Below are positions 35,174 through 45,658 of a stretch of 64,000 nt of DNA, piece after piece (the stretch's first letter is position 1; each line of letters begins with the position of its first letter). The notes under the pieces were generated by a model. The model worked only from the letters and a program-made list of their open reading frames with translations. It did not search any database and had not been told where the DNA came from. A program made the translations under genes and the position numbers. Source of the stretch: Parasegetibacter sp. NRK P23 (GTDB lineage: Bacteria > Bacteroidota > Bacteroidia > Chitinophagales > Chitinophagaceae); contig NZ_JAMDLG010000001.1 in NCBI RefSeq assembly GCF_023721715.1, forward strand, positions 933,889 through 997,888. Reading direction: 5' to 3'.

Positions 35174-38100
35174 TTATTGGTTTAAATTCAGGCTCAACCC
35201 AAATGTGAAGGTTCTGGGCTGTGGATAGAAGCCGCCATCCCAACCGGCCTGGAGCGGGTTCCATGAACCAATTTCCGGATCCATCCCCGTGTAGTCGGTA
35301 ATGATGAACGCGTTCGCCACGGTAAAATAGACCCTCAGCGCATTGATGTGCGCTTTCGATAATACACTTGCGGGAATCCTGTACCCCAGCGTGATATTGC
35401 GGCACCGCACAAAGGAGCCGTCTTCAATATAGAGATCGGAAGGACGATTATTTTCATTGGTATTGTCATTCCTCAACCCAACAATTCTTGTATCGGGATT
35501 GCTGACATAGGCGTTGTAAATATTGGCCGTGGAAAGGTTCGGATCCACATATTCCACCCGGGCATAATTCAAAACCGATTTAAAATAATTGGCATTGCTC
35601 TGGGGGTTGGTTTGCGAAATGGTCAACTGGTTAAACACTTTGTTTCCTATACTTGATGCCAGGAAAATATTCAGGTCGAAATTTTTGTACTGGAATGAAT
35701 TGTTGAATCCCAATTGAACTTTGGGCAGCGGAGAGCCTAAGAAAGTCTGGTCCCTGGTATCAATAATGCCATCGCCGTTCAGGTCCTTATACATTCTGTC
35801 GCCATACCATATTCCACCGCCGCTGGGTGAGACAGGGTAAGCTACTCCACTTTGGTTTACCGGCAGCGCATGGGTTTTAAAATCTTCCGGGGTGGCGAAT
35901 ACACCGTCAAACACATACCCGTAAAATCCGCCCATCGCGCGTCCAGGAACCGTTTTGGCGAAAACGTAAGAATTGAAAGTTTGGGAAAGGTTGGCCGCAT
36001 CGCCACCGGCGCCTAAACTCAATACTTCGTTCACATTGCGCGAAACGGTGATATCGGTTTTCCAGGTAAAGTGTTTCCGGCTGATGTTGGTGGAACTGAT
36101 TCTGAAATCGAATCCTTTGTTGCGCACGGCGCCCACATTCACAAATGGCGCCTGCATGGCTCCCGGCGACCATGCGGTAGTGGTTCCGGAATACAAAGGC
36201 AATGGCAGTTTCAGCAGCAGGCCGTCTGTCTCACGGTTATAAACATCCAGCGAAAAACTGATTCTCCAGTTGAAGAACGCGCCGTCGATACCCGCATTGG
36301 CGTATTTCGTTTTTTCCCATGACACAAAGGGGTTGGCCAGATTGTATTGAAACTGCGCCGAACCCGACAGCCCATTGCTCACCGAAGAAAGTGATGTTAC
36401 AAACGTATTACCGGGTATGCCCTGGTTATTGGTAACGCCGTAGCCTAAACGCAATTTCAATTCGCTGATGAAACTTTTATCTTTTAAAAAATCCTCATTG
36501 TTCATTTTCCAGGCGAACGCGCCGGAGTAGGTATTTACCCAGCGCCTTCCGGGCGCAAAATTGGAAGAACCGTCGGCCCGTAAATTTCCTGTAAGCAGGT
36601 ATTTGTCGTGCCAGCCCAGGTTAATCCTTCCAAAATAAGATTCAAGGGCAGGGCCCGAACCGGGCGCGCCGCCATTGGTAGCGGTATTGGCATCACCCGA
36701 GCTGATCGCCTGCACTACGTTGGACGGGAAGTTTTGCCTTCCCGCGGAAACATTGTCTGAAGTATTCAATTGCGCCTCATGGCCGGCCAATACATTCAAG
36801 TTCCAATCCGAGAAGGAACGGTTGTAGGTAAGGAAACTCCTGAATACAGTGTACAAGCTATGTCCCATAGAGGAGGACGCGGAATTCACGTTGTTCTCTA
36901 CTCTGCCAAAATTGTACGTGGGGTTGAATGCGTTCTGTTTGTTAAAATCAAAATTGAGGGACACCTCATTCCTGAACGACAAGTCTTTGGTAAACTGAAT
37001 ATCTGCGTACATGTTGCCAAACAACTGGTATCTTTTGTTGGTACGTGTATTTAAGGTGGCAAGCCCGACGGGATTGGGAACAGCCGTAATCCAGCCCGAT
37101 GTATTGGTGATGCCGCCAAAAGTTCCATCGAGGTTTTTTACAGGAATATCCGGCGTTAAACTCAGGGCATTGGAAATAACGCTGGACGTAGTGGCGTTCA
37201 CATTCTCATCAACATGCGCCAATTGGAGGCTTGTACCTATTTTGAGCCAGCTGGTGGTTTTATTGTCTAAATTCAAACGAACGGAATACCTTTTAAAATC
37301 AGAACCCAGCGCTATCCCTTCCTGGTTAAAATAAGAAGCCGACAACAGATATTGGGTACGCAAATCGCCACCGTTTACCGTAATCGTGTGGTTGTGCATC
37401 GGGGCCGAGCGGAACAATGCCGATTGCCAATCAGTACCGGTCCCTACATATTTGGGATTTACAAATTCCGGTCTTGCGTCAAAGCCCCATATGATGGCTC
37501 TTTCATTCAGCAGCGTGGCGAACTCCTGCAGGTTAACCGTCGGCAATTTTTTAGGTATTTTCTGATAGCCGAAATACGCGTCATAGAAAACAGAAGGCGG
37601 GCCGGCTTTTCCTCTTTTGGTAGTAATTACAATTACGCCATTGGTGGCCTGCGAACCGTAGATGGCCGTTGCTGAAGCATCCTTTAATACATCAATGGAT
37701 TCAATTTCGTTGGGGTTGATGGTATTCAGCGGATTCGAGCCGCTTCCGGGATCACCTGGCGATGGAATAATCACCCCGTCAATTACATATAAGGGCGCGT
37801 TGTTGCCGCTGATGGATGATACGCCGCGCACCTGAACGGAAACGCCGCCACCGGGTTGTCCGGATATTTGTTGTACCACCACACCGGCTACTTTGCCTTG
37901 CAGGGCCTGGTCAATGGTAGTGGGCTGTGAGCGGCGTAACTCTTCGCCGGAGATAGAGGAAATGGAGCCGGTAAGGTCTTTTCGCCTGACCTTGCCGTAG
38001 CCGATCACCACCACATCATCCAGTTGCGAGATGGTCTCGGAAAGTTTCACCTGAATGGAACTTCCCTGCCCTACTTTCACTTCCTTCGAAAGGAAGCCTA

Positions 38101-38344
38101 CCATCGTAATCACCAGTACCTCACCAGGGTTTACATCAATCGTAAAGCGGCCATTGTCGTCGGTAACGGCATGCCGGTTCGTGTTCTTTACGGTAACGGT
38201 AGCGCCTTTCGCGGGTTCCGAAGAACGTTCGCCGGTGATCCGGCCATTTAATTTTAAAGTCTGGGAAAACGCTTCCATAAACGGAAGCGCGCATACTGCA
38301 AGAAGCAGTAATAATGACAAGCGGGTCGTTTGGTTTAATTTCAT
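35174..38344 (-). CDS. SusC/RagA family TonB-linked outer-membrane protein
   Basis: 1056 aa oligosaccharide import channel. Signal peptide (cleavage after about residue 28, EAFSQ); carboxypeptidase-like domain at about 30-110; the SusC signature DVVVIGYGKVRRKDLTGSISSI near 110-132; plug to about 240 (YVIDGVIIPSPGD, NPNEIESIDVLKDASATAIYG); then a 22-strand barrel with the usual C-terminal RTFTFGLSLNLNQ. First of the susC-susD-SGBP-GH5 series, 95 nt after the GH31 gene. A TACAGTTTG element at 38401-38409 (minus) could be its promoter but has one base too many. Confidence 0.96.
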   Translation of the reverse strand: MKLNQTTRLSLLLLLAVCALPFMEAFSQTLKLNGRITGERSSEPAKGATVTVKNTNRHAVTDDNGRFTIDVNPGEVLVITMVGFLSKEVKVGQGSSIQVKLSETISQLDDVVVIGYGKVRRKDLTGSISSISGEELRRSQPTTIDQALQGKVAGVVVQQISGQPGGGVSVQVRGVSSISGNNAPLYVIDGVIIPSPGDPGSGSNPLNTINPNEIESIDVLKDASATAIYGSQATNGVIVITTKRGKAGPPSVFYDAYFGYQKIPKKLPTVNLQEFATLLNERAIIWGFDARPEFVNPKYVGTGTDWQSALFRSAPMHNHTITVNGGDLRTQYLLSASYFNQEGIALGSDFKRYSVRLNLDNKTTSWLKIGTSLQLAHVDENVNATTSSVISNALSLTPDIPVKNLDGTFGGITNTSGWITAVPNPVGLATLNTRTNKRYQLFGNMYADIQFTKDLSFRNEVSLNFDFNKQNAFNPTYNFGRVENNVNSASSSMGHSLYTVFRSFLTYNRSFSDWNLNVLAGHEAQLNTSDNVSAGRQNFPSNVVQAISSGDANTATNGGAPGSGPALESYFGRINLGWHDKYLLTGNLRADGSSNFAPGRRWVNTYSGAFAWKMNNEDFLKDKSFISELKLRLGYGVTNNQGIPGNTFVTSLSSVSNGLSGSAQFQYNLANPFVSWEKTKYANAGIDGAFFNWRISFSLDVYNRETDGLLLKLPLPLYSGTTTAWSPGAMQAPFVNVGAVRNKGFDFRISSTNISRKHFTWKTDITVSRNVNEVLSLGAGGDAANLSQTFNSYVFAKTVPGRAMGGFYGYVFDGVFATPEDFKTHALPVNQSGVAYPVSPSGGGIWYGDRMYKDLNGDGIIDTRDQTFLGSPLPKVQLGFNNSFQYKNFDLNIFLASSIGNKVFNQLTISQTNPQSNANYFKSVLNYARVEYVDPNLSTANIYNAYVSNPDTRIVGLRNDNTNENNRPSDLYIEDGSFVRCRNITLGYRIPASVLSKAHINALRVYFTVANAFIITDYTGMDPEIGSWNPLQAGWDGGFYPQPRTFTFGLSLNLNQ

Positions 38345-38439
38345 ATACCTAATCGTTAATGTCCGGGAAAACCGGGGTTAAAAACCTCTGTTCATATCAG
38401 CAAACTGTATATAGAAAAAGTTGTTACTCAGGTCCTGCT

Positions 38440-41310
38440 TTACTGCTTTAACCGCACTGTCAATTCCTTTCCGGTGTACACCACTTCCTTCTGCCCCCGT
38501 GCATTGGCATCGAACGCCTGTGCTTTTCCCGGTGTGATCAACCGGATGCGGAAATATCTTTTTTTCAACATGCCCTCAAAACTTCCATTCCGTTCTCCTA
38601 TCGAAAGTGTGTTGGCGCTGTGGCTGTACTTCATTTCAATGGTGGAAAAAGCACCTTTCTCGTAATCGTATTGTTTCCCATCATCTTCATATAATTTGAA
38701 AGACGCATCCTTCCCACCGTAGATGGTGAGCGTGATGGTATCGGCGGGTTTCTCCATTGCATACTGCAAGGCGGGACCTGTTGGCAGAATGGAACCTTCT
38801 CTCACGAATATGGGCATACGTTCGTAAGGTGCCGCGGCTTCAATGGTTTGTCCGCCTTCAAAGTATTTTCCTGCATACAGGTCGAACCAGCCATTCCCTT
38901 CAGGAAGGTATACTTTCCGGCTCCGCTGTTGGTAGCCATATACCGGGTTAATGAGTAAGGAAGGGCCGAACATGTATTGATCGGCAATGTTCAGCACAGC
39001 GGTATCATGGGCAAAATCCATCGCCAGCCCGCGCATCATAGTATAGTTGTCGTGGTAAACAGCGCCCGCCAGTGCATACAGGTAAGGCATGAGGCGGTAA
39101 CGGAGTTGGTTGTAATAGACAAAACTTTTATAAGCGGCATGTTGCCCGGGCGCGATGTTGTAAATTTCCCGGTATGGGAACTGACCATGGGCCCGGAACA
39201 ACGGCACGAATGCACCGAACTGGTACCAGCGGGTATTCAACTCGCGCCATTCTTCCAGGCTCTCCGCGTTGGGGTTTTCAAATTTTTCCGGCACCACAAA
39301 ACCACCGATGTCCATGGTCCAGTAAGGCAATCCCGACATGGAGAAATTCAATCCTGCCGTGATCTGGTTTTTCATATCCATCCAGGTGGAACCAATGTCA
39401 CCGCTCCATATCGCCGCGGCATACCGCTGGGAGCCTGCGAAACCTGAACGGGTAAGCAGGAACACTCGCTTATCGGGATCGGTGGAGCGTTGCCCCTCGT
39501 AAATGCCTTTCGCGTTTTGCAGGGGATAGGCGTTCAGGTATTCAGCGGCGGCACCGATGGCGGTGGGACTCATTTGCAATTTCCGTTGCACCGGGTCCAC
39601 GTTGGAAAGAATGTCTGGTTCGCTGGCATCCATCCACCAGGCGTCAATGCCTTTGGTGTAGATTTTATTCCGGATCAGTTCCCAGAAGCCTTTGCGGGCC
39701 CCTTCATTGAACGCGTCGTAGAATGTGGACACATAGCCTTTTCCGATCCAGTCGCGCTGGCGGTCGGCGATATTCTTCTTGTAGAGCCATCCGTTCCGGT
39801 CGAATGTTCTGTAGGCCTCGATGCCTTCATAGAACTTCGGCCAAACGGAGATCATGATCTGCGTATTGTATTTGTTGTGCAGTACATTGATCATGCTGTC
39901 GGGCGAAGGGAAACGTGCCGCATCAAATTCCTGGCTGCCCCATTCGGCTTCTTTCCAGTAGCTCCAGTCCAGCACAATATTATCAAGCGGTATTTTCCGT
40001 TTCCTGAATTCCGCAACCGCATCGAGTAGTTCTTCCTGCGTTTTGTACCGTTCCCTGCTTTGCCAGAAACCGAGGGCCCATTTGGGTACGATGGGGACCT
40101 TCCCGGTAAGTGTTCTGTAACCGGCAATCACCTCATCCATGTTGTTGCCGTGGATGAAATAATAATCGATCAGGTGGCCCGCTTCAGAAGAAAAGCTGAA
40201 GCTGTTCTTTTCCTCTGGTGAAAGTGGTTCGTGCCATTGCGCGGAAAGATAAGATTCGCCGCCTTCGGGTACCCATTCGATGCGGATGGGCGTTTGCTCC
40301 CCGCTTTTAAGGTGAACGGGCAGCAATACAGTTGCAGGGTTCCAGGCTTTTCTCCAATGTGCAAGCACGAGCTCATTGTTCAGCCACACTTTTAATGTTC
40401 CGCCGAAAACAAACCGGAACTGGTGCAGCCCGGATAGCGTGCTGGAAAGACTACCCTTCCAGGTAACCACACCTTTCGCAGGATCAAATTCTTTCGGAAG
40501 CTTCAGTTTTGATTCGCCCAGAAAAGCCATTTCTATTGTTGTCTCTGCTCTTTCCAACACGATCTCTCCCGGCTTCATTTTGTTGTTGGCATACGCGGCG
40601 GTGAGCCAGCCGGGCTCGTTGTTGGCGGAATACAATTGCAGGGCGGAAAGCGGGTGTGCAGGACGCACATCGCCGGCTTTGGTAAGGGAATAATTGTCCC
40701 AGAGGATGCCGTAATTTTTTGCGGACAATAAAAACGGAACGGCCACTTCGGTATTGTTCTGGAAGAAATTCACCTGGTGTCCTTTGTAATTCATGATGCC
40801 GTCCTGGTGCTGACCAAGGCCATAATAAGCATCGTCTTCTGTGGTCTGGAAAGTCTGGGTGAGTCCGTAGTATCTTTTACCATCGAATACGGCAGGCTGG
40901 AAACTTCTTCCGCCAACGGCCTTTTCGGCAATGATTTTATTACCATTATTATCGTAGAAGGAAACCGCGCCGTTCTTCGCATCCACTTTCGCGGTGAGTT
41001 TTTTTGTTTTCAGTTCCAGCAGGTCTTCGGAAGGAACCACGTCCCAGGCCAGGCCGGGCTGCCTGGAATAAACAGTGATCAGACTGGTTGTTTGAACGAT
41101 CTCTTTCCCGGGTGCCGCGGTTACCCGGATAATGTGGTCGGCTATCACCTCCAGTTTCACGGCGTTAGATGTACCCGTGAACATGGGATCCGTGAATACA
41201 ATAACGCCTGTTTCCGTTTTGATGAAGGAAGGGGGTGCAGACAAAACGGCATGTAAACAGCCGGTAAGAAAAAGTGTAGTAAACAGCAATCGTAATTTCA
41301 TAAACAGCAA
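38440..41310 (-). CDS. GH31 alpha-xylosidase with PA14 insertion
   Basis: 956 aa, exported (signal to about residue 25; starting at the second Met, 41301, is equally good). N-terminal GH31 beta-sandwich; a PA14 domain inserted at about 225-385 (RFVFGGTLKVWLNNELVLAHW); the barrel with nucleophile D561 in WWMDASEPDI and acid/base D637 in IWSGDIGS; C-terminal beta domains. PA14-bearing GH31 enzymes (Cellvibrio Xyl31A, Bacteroides ovatus GH31A) are alpha-xylosidases specific for xyloglucan oligosaccharides, which makes this the strongest single clue to the locus substrate. Activity on alpha-glucosides is the alternative. Confidence 0.93.
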   Translation of the reverse strand: MLFMKLRLLFTTLFLTGCLHAVLSAPPSFIKTETGVIVFTDPMFTGTSNAVKLEVIADHIIRVTAAPGKEIVQTTSLITVYSRQPGLAWDVVPSEDLLELKTKKLTAKVDAKNGAVSFYDNNGNKIIAEKAVGGRSFQPAVFDGKRYYGLTQTFQTTEDDAYYGLGQHQDGIMNYKGHQVNFFQNNTEVAVPFLLSAKNYGILWDNYSLTKAGDVRPAHPLSALQLYSANNEPGWLTAAYANNKMKPGEIVLERAETTIEMAFLGESKLKLPKEFDPAKGVVTWKGSLSSTLSGLHQFRFVFGGTLKVWLNNELVLAHWRKAWNPATVLLPVHLKSGEQTPIRIEWVPEGGESYLSAQWHEPLSPEEKNSFSFSSEAGHLIDYYFIHGNNMDEVIAGYRTLTGKVPIVPKWALGFWQSRERYKTQEELLDAVAEFRKRKIPLDNIVLDWSYWKEAEWGSQEFDAARFPSPDSMINVLHNKYNTQIMISVWPKFYEGIEAYRTFDRNGWLYKKNIADRQRDWIGKGYVSTFYDAFNEGARKGFWELIRNKIYTKGIDAWWMDASEPDILSNVDPVQRKLQMSPTAIGAAAEYLNAYPLQNAKGIYEGQRSTDPDKRVFLLTRSGFAGSQRYAAAIWSGDIGSTWMDMKNQITAGLNFSMSGLPYWTMDIGGFVVPEKFENPNAESLEEWRELNTRWYQFGAFVPLFRAHGQFPYREIYNIAPGQHAAYKSFVYYNQLRYRLMPYLYALAGAVYHDNYTMMRGLAMDFAHDTAVLNIADQYMFGPSLLINPVYGYQQRSRKVYLPEGNGWFDLYAGKYFEGGQTIEAAAPYERMPIFVREGSILPTGPALQYAMEKPADTITLTIYGGKDASFKLYEDDGKQYDYEKGAFSTIEMKYSHSANTLSIGERNGSFEGMLKKRYFRIRLITPGKAQAFDANARGQKEVVYTGKELTVRLKQ

Positions 41311-41332
41311 TCTTAATCCTGGTCGAATGCTT

Positions 41333-41340
41333 CAAAACTA
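41333..41340 (-). promoter_or_regulatory. Possible -7 box of the GH31/PUL transcript
   Basis: TAGTTTTG on the minus strand matches TAnnTTTG and lies 22 nt before the GH31 ATG. No TTG is found at the usual distance upstream, as can be the case for activator-dependent PUL promoters. Confidence 0.4.
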
Positions 41341-41528
41341 CAAAAGCCGGGTTCGGAACACCGTCGTCAATTGTTGCATATTGGTATACGAAATGTTGCA
41401 ACGGAATGATTTTCAGCGGAAATCAAGTTATACAATGCGCATGACCCTGAAAATCTGGGTAAATCACGATTGCCCGCGGCGGCGAAGGGACACTGGCATC
41501 CTTACTAATTTAAGGAACGCCTAGCGGC

Positions 41529-41559
41529 AAAAATGTCAGCGTTGAAACGGCTCAACGCT
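41529..41559 (-). terminator. Terminator of the HTCS gene
   Basis: On the minus strand AGCGTTGA-GCCGTT-TCAACGCT forms an 8-bp stem overlapping the stop codon, followed within a few bases by a T-run (41533-41529). A second hairpin (CCTCCTCG/CGAGGAGG) lies inside the last codons just before it. Confidence 0.55.
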
Positions 41560-44500
41560 CCTCCTCGTTTTGCGAGGAGGCGTATTTGGAGGGGATCACT
41601 TTAAACTCTTCTTTGAAGGCTTTGGCGAAATGTTTCGGATTATTGAACCCCACCTCGTAAGCCACCTCTGAAACCGACATGCCACTTTTTAGCAGCAGCT
41701 GCGCCGCCCTTTTCATCCGGATGGAGCGGATGAACTCGATCGGGGTCTTGCCGGTCAGCGAAAGGATTTTCCGGTATAAAGTAACGCGGTTCATAAACAT
41801 GTCGTGGCTGAAATCCTCCACCGAGAAGTCTGCGTTGTCCATGTTTTTTTCCACCAGTTCCAGGGCCTGGCGCAGGAATTTTTCATCCACCGGGGTGATC
41901 GTCACTTCGCCGGGATCTACTTCTAGCTGTTTCTGGAAGCGTTTTTGTAAAAGTTTCTGCTGGGCGATCAGGTTCCGAATCCGGGAGGCCAGTATTTCGA
42001 AGGTGAAGGGTTTGGTCACATAATCGTTCACCCCCACTTTCAGGCCTTCCAATTGTTTTTCTTCGCTGCCCATGGCCGTGAGCAGGATTATGGGGATATG
42101 CGCGGTAACGGTTTCACTTTTCAGTTTCGCCGCCATTTCAATGCCATCCATCTGTGGCATCATCACATCACTCACCACCAGGTCGGGCATCAGGCTCCTG
42201 GCTTTTTCGAATCCTTCTTTGCCGTTTGTGGCCTCTTCTACCTCGTAGGTTGCCTTCAGGTTCTCTTTCAGGTAAAAACGGATGTCTTCGTTGTCTTCCA
42301 CCACCAGCACCATTTTCTTCCGGCCATTCCGGGGCGTTTCTTCTGACAGTATTTTTTCAGCATCTTCCTCGAGTACGGAAACGGAACTGGCTTTTATGGT
42401 GGAATCGTTAATCTTTTTCGCGGGAATCAGTACACTGAAAGTGGTGCCTTTATCGGGTGCACTCTTCACAGAAATCACACCCTGGTGCAGCTTCACGAAC
42501 TCTTTTGTAATGGCCAGCCCAATGCCTGTGCCCTGGTTCACCATCGTTTCCGGCACATCGGTCTGGAAGAATCTTTCGAATATCTTTTCCTGCTTGTCGG
42601 CGGCGATACCGATGCCCGTGTCCTTCACTTCTATGGTAAGTGTGCCTTCGGCGGCTTCGCCTGCCGGTGGATGGTAGGTAAGCGCCAGGTTCACACGCCC
42701 GTTTTCATTGGTGTATTTGAACGCGTTGGAAAGGAGGTTGAACAGTATTTTTTCGATCTTATCCTTGTCGAAGTAGATTTCCAGGTGGTCTATATTGGAT
42801 TGAAAGGAAAAGCCCATGTTCTTTTTCTCCGCGATGTCTAGAAAGGAATCGCTGATGTCTTTGCTGAAGGCGATGATATCGCCTATAGCAGGGTGCAGTT
42901 TAATTTCCTGCACTTCCATTTTACGGAAGTCGAGCAATTGATTCACCAGGCTCAGAAGACGTTTGGCGTTCCGTTGTACCAGGCTGAGTTGCTTTTTCTG
43001 TTCTTCATTCGTGGTTTGCCGGATGATTTTATCCAGCGGAGAAATGATCAGACTCAGCGGCGTGCGGAACTCGTGGCTCACATTGGTGAAGAACTTCGTT
43101 TTCAGTTGCTCCACGGCCTGGGCACGTATGGCTTCCCTGCGCTTTTGCTGCACTTCATACCGCATGTGGATGCGTTCCAGGATGATCCTTCTTGCGAGCC
43201 AGAATAACCCCGCGGCGATCAGGAGGTAAATGATATACGCCACGGTGGTTCTCCAGAAAGGCGGGAGTATGTTTATCTTCAGTGATTTTTCCGGACTCCA
43301 GGCCCCGTCCCTGTTCAGCACCTTCACTTTAAAGAAATAGGATCCCGGGCTGAGGTTGGTGTAAGTGGCCCTGCGCTGGTCGCCTGAAACATAAATCCAG
43401 TCGGCATTAAAGCCCTCCATTTTGTAAGCGTATTTGTCGATGGCGCCCTGCCTGAAATCCAGCGAAGTGAACTCGATGGAGAATACGTTCTCTTTGTATT
43501 TCAGCACGATGTTTTCGAGGTGCGACAATGCGTTCGGGAGCAATACGCGCCCGTCAACGCCTTCTCCGGGCGATACACTTCTGCCCAGCAACTGAAATCC
43601 CGTTAGCACGATATCGGGTCTGCGCTCCTGCTTTCTGATCTTTCCCGGATCAATGATGTTGAAGCCGGAAGGCCCGCCGAAGATCAGTTCCCCCCGGGCT
43701 GTTTTCAAAGCCGCGTTCTCATTGAATTCCCTGTTCTGCAGGTTGTTCGATTCATCGTAGTTCACTGCTGTGAAATCCTGGCCCGCGCTGTTTTTTTCAC
43801 GCAGCAGGTTGCACAATCCGTTTGGTGTGGAGACCCATATTGTACCGGCATTGTCTTCCAGCACATCCAGTATCATGTTATCCGGTAAACCGTTGGCTGT
43901 GGTGAGTACGCGGAATGTATTCGATTTCGGGGTCAGGATATTCAACCCTTCCCGGGTACCCACCCAGGTGTTGCCTGCCCTGTCTTCCAGGATGCAGGTG
44001 ATGTTGTTGTTGCTTAACCCATTTTCCTGCTTTGCCTCCCGCCGGTACGTGGCAGCTACCGACTGGTCATTTTTCAGTACGATGATGCCTCCGGTAGTTC
44101 CGATCCAGATATTTCCGGCTTTATCCTGCCTGATGCTCGAAACATATTCTGACGGAATTGCGAGGGCCTCATCCGTTACATAATCAACATGCGTGAACTT
44201 TCCCGATTCACGGTCGAGCAGGTCGACCCCTCCGCCCAATGTACCTACCCATAAGTTGTGTGCGCGGTCTTCAAACAACTCCCACACATTGTCGTTCGAT
44301 AAGCTGGCGGTATCTCCTTCCCGGTGCCGGTAGTGGGTGAATTTTTTTCCGTCGAAACTGCTTAGCCCCCCGAAGAAAGTACCCACCCACAGCACACCTT
44401 TGTGGTCCATGATAAGACTTACCACCACGTTGTTGTTCAGGCTGTTGCCATTGGCAGGATCGTGAAGGTATTGCTTGAAAGCATTCCGTTTTCTATCAAA

Positions 44501-45658
44501 AAAGATCAACCCTCCGCCATTGGTGCCGATCCATATATTGCCGTCCTTATCTTCCACGAAACGGTTCACATCATCGTAAGGCAGGCTGTTCCTTGATTCC
44601 TGGCGCCTGAAAAGGGGGAAAAGCGTAATGCCGCTGTTCAGGTAACTGACACCCTGTTTATACGTACCGAGCCAGATACCGCCCCGGTCATCTTTGTACA
44701 TGGCGGTGATGCTGTTCTGGCTAAGGCTTCGCGGATCCTTGGGGTCGTTCAACAGATAAGTGACCCTGAAACCCTCTTTCTTGCTGATCAGGTTCACACC
44801 TCCGTGGTCGGTGGCCACCCATATCATGCCGTTCTCATCTTCCACGATCTGGGTCACGAGGTCGGTGTTCAGTTTACCAACGGCTGAACGTTCATTGAAA
44901 GGTGTGATTTTGTTTGATCCTGGCTGAAACAAGAGCGCTCCGCTGTTGGTGGCCCATAGCCATAGGTCGCCGTCGCGGTCCTCAAAAACGTGGTAGAAGT
45001 GCGTGCCGGGGTTAGTTTCCTTCAGTGCGGCAGACTGCAACAACAACTTCCCTGTTTTAATAGCGTACAACCTGAGCATGCCATTTTGCAGCACTACCCA
45101 TAACTTTCCGTCACGGGTTTCGGTTACTGAAGCCACTTTTTCTCCATCGCCCGAACCGAACCTCCCCCTTTCGGGCGCAACGTTTTTCCCCTCCTTATAA
45201 AAATAGAGTTCTCCATTTTCATATACGATCCAATACCTTCCTTCCCGGCCTTTGGTAATGGAACTGATATTCCCCACCGGCAATGCGAGCCCCTTTAAAA
45301 AGGCATCCATATCATCATCGAACTGCTCCCTGGCCGGATCGTAAATACAGGGCCCTCCCGCTGTTTTCACGAAAATTTTTCCGCCAGGCGCCTCGTATAA
45401 GGCTGAAATATTGTTGTCGCGGAGCGAGGTACTATCATTGTACCGCTTCCGGAACACCTTGCAGGCGTAACCATCGTAGCGGTTAAGACCGGCCATGGTG
45501 CCGAACCACATAAAACCGTCGGCATCTTTCAGTACGGCGGTAACATGGTTGTGGGAAAGCCCGGTGTAAATATTGAGTTTGGAGAAATTGTACTGATCCA
45601 CCTGCGCAAATGCCGCGAAAGAAAGCAATAGGAAAGAAACTAAAATATGGCCACGCAT
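41552..45658 (-). CDS. Hybrid two-component regulator (HTCS) of the PUL
   Basis: Single-chain sensor and transcription factor, 1368 aa. Signal peptide to about residue 18; periplasmic two-bladed propeller of Reg_prop repeats at about 25-680 (many xxDxxGNIWIGTxGGG units); Y_Y_Y domain near 740-800; membrane helix near 810-830; HisKA with phospho-acceptor His in NVSHEFRTPLSL; HATPase with N-box NLLSNAFKY and GTGIGLAI; receiver with Asp in VVSDVMMPQMDG and Lys in VTKPF; AraC helix-turn-helix at the C-terminus (GMSVSEVAYEVGFNNPKHFAKAF). In PULs such proteins bind oligosaccharide in the periplasm and switch on the adjacent sus genes. It is transcribed in the same direction, 241 nt upstream of GH31. 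Confidence 0.96.
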   Translation of the reverse strand: MRGHILVSFLLLSFAAFAQVDQYNFSKLNIYTGLSHNHVTAVLKDADGFMWFGTMAGLNRYDGYACKVFRKRYNDSTSLRDNNISALYEAPGGKIFVKTAGGPCIYDPAREQFDDDMDAFLKGLALPVGNISSITKGREGRYWIVYENGELYFYKEGKNVAPERGRFGSGDGEKVASVTETRDGKLWVVLQNGMLRLYAIKTGKLLLQSAALKETNPGTHFYHVFEDRDGDLWLWATNSGALLFQPGSNKITPFNERSAVGKLNTDLVTQIVEDENGMIWVATDHGGVNLISKKEGFRVTYLLNDPKDPRSLSQNSITAMYKDDRGGIWLGTYKQGVSYLNSGITLFPLFRRQESRNSLPYDDVNRFVEDKDGNIWIGTNGGGLIFFDRKRNAFKQYLHDPANGNSLNNNVVVSLIMDHKGVLWVGTFFGGLSSFDGKKFTHYRHREGDTASLSNDNVWELFEDRAHNLWVGTLGGGVDLLDRESGKFTHVDYVTDEALAIPSEYVSSIRQDKAGNIWIGTTGGIIVLKNDQSVAATYRREAKQENGLSNNNITCILEDRAGNTWVGTREGLNILTPKSNTFRVLTTANGLPDNMILDVLEDNAGTIWVSTPNGLCNLLREKNSAGQDFTAVNYDESNNLQNREFNENAALKTARGELIFGGPSGFNIIDPGKIRKQERRPDIVLTGFQLLGRSVSPGEGVDGRVLLPNALSHLENIVLKYKENVFSIEFTSLDFRQGAIDKYAYKMEGFNADWIYVSGDQRRATYTNLSPGSYFFKVKVLNRDGAWSPEKSLKINILPPFWRTTVAYIIYLLIAAGLFWLARRIILERIHMRYEVQQKRREAIRAQAVEQLKTKFFTNVSHEFRTPLSLIISPLDKIIRQTTNEEQKKQLSLVQRNAKRLLSLVNQLLDFRKMEVQEIKLHPAIGDIIAFSKDISDSFLDIAEKKNMGFSFQSNIDHLEIYFDKDKIEKILFNLLSNAFKYTNENGRVNLALTYHPPAGEAAEGTLTIEVKDTGIGIAADKQEKIFERFFQTDVPETMVNQGTGIGLAITKEFVKLHQGVISVKSAPDKGTTFSVLIPAKKINDSTIKASSVSVLEEDAEKILSEETPRNGRKKMVLVVEDNEDIRFYLKENLKATYEVEEATNGKEGFEKARSLMPDLVVSDVMMPQMDGIEMAAKLKSETVTAHIPIILLTAMGSEEKQLEGLKVGVNDYVTKPFTFEILASRIRNLIAQQKLLQKRFQKQLEVDPGEVTITPVDEKFLRQALELVEKNMDNADFSVEDFSHDMFMNRVTLYRKILSLTGKTPIEFIRSIRMKRAAQLLLKSGMSVSEVAYEVGFNNPKHFAKAFKEEFKVIPSKYASSQNEEER

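Noticed and set aside
35160-35405. In-frame extension of susD upstream of 35159
   Set aside because: It overlaps susC and would hide the clear lipoprotein signal that starts at 35159.
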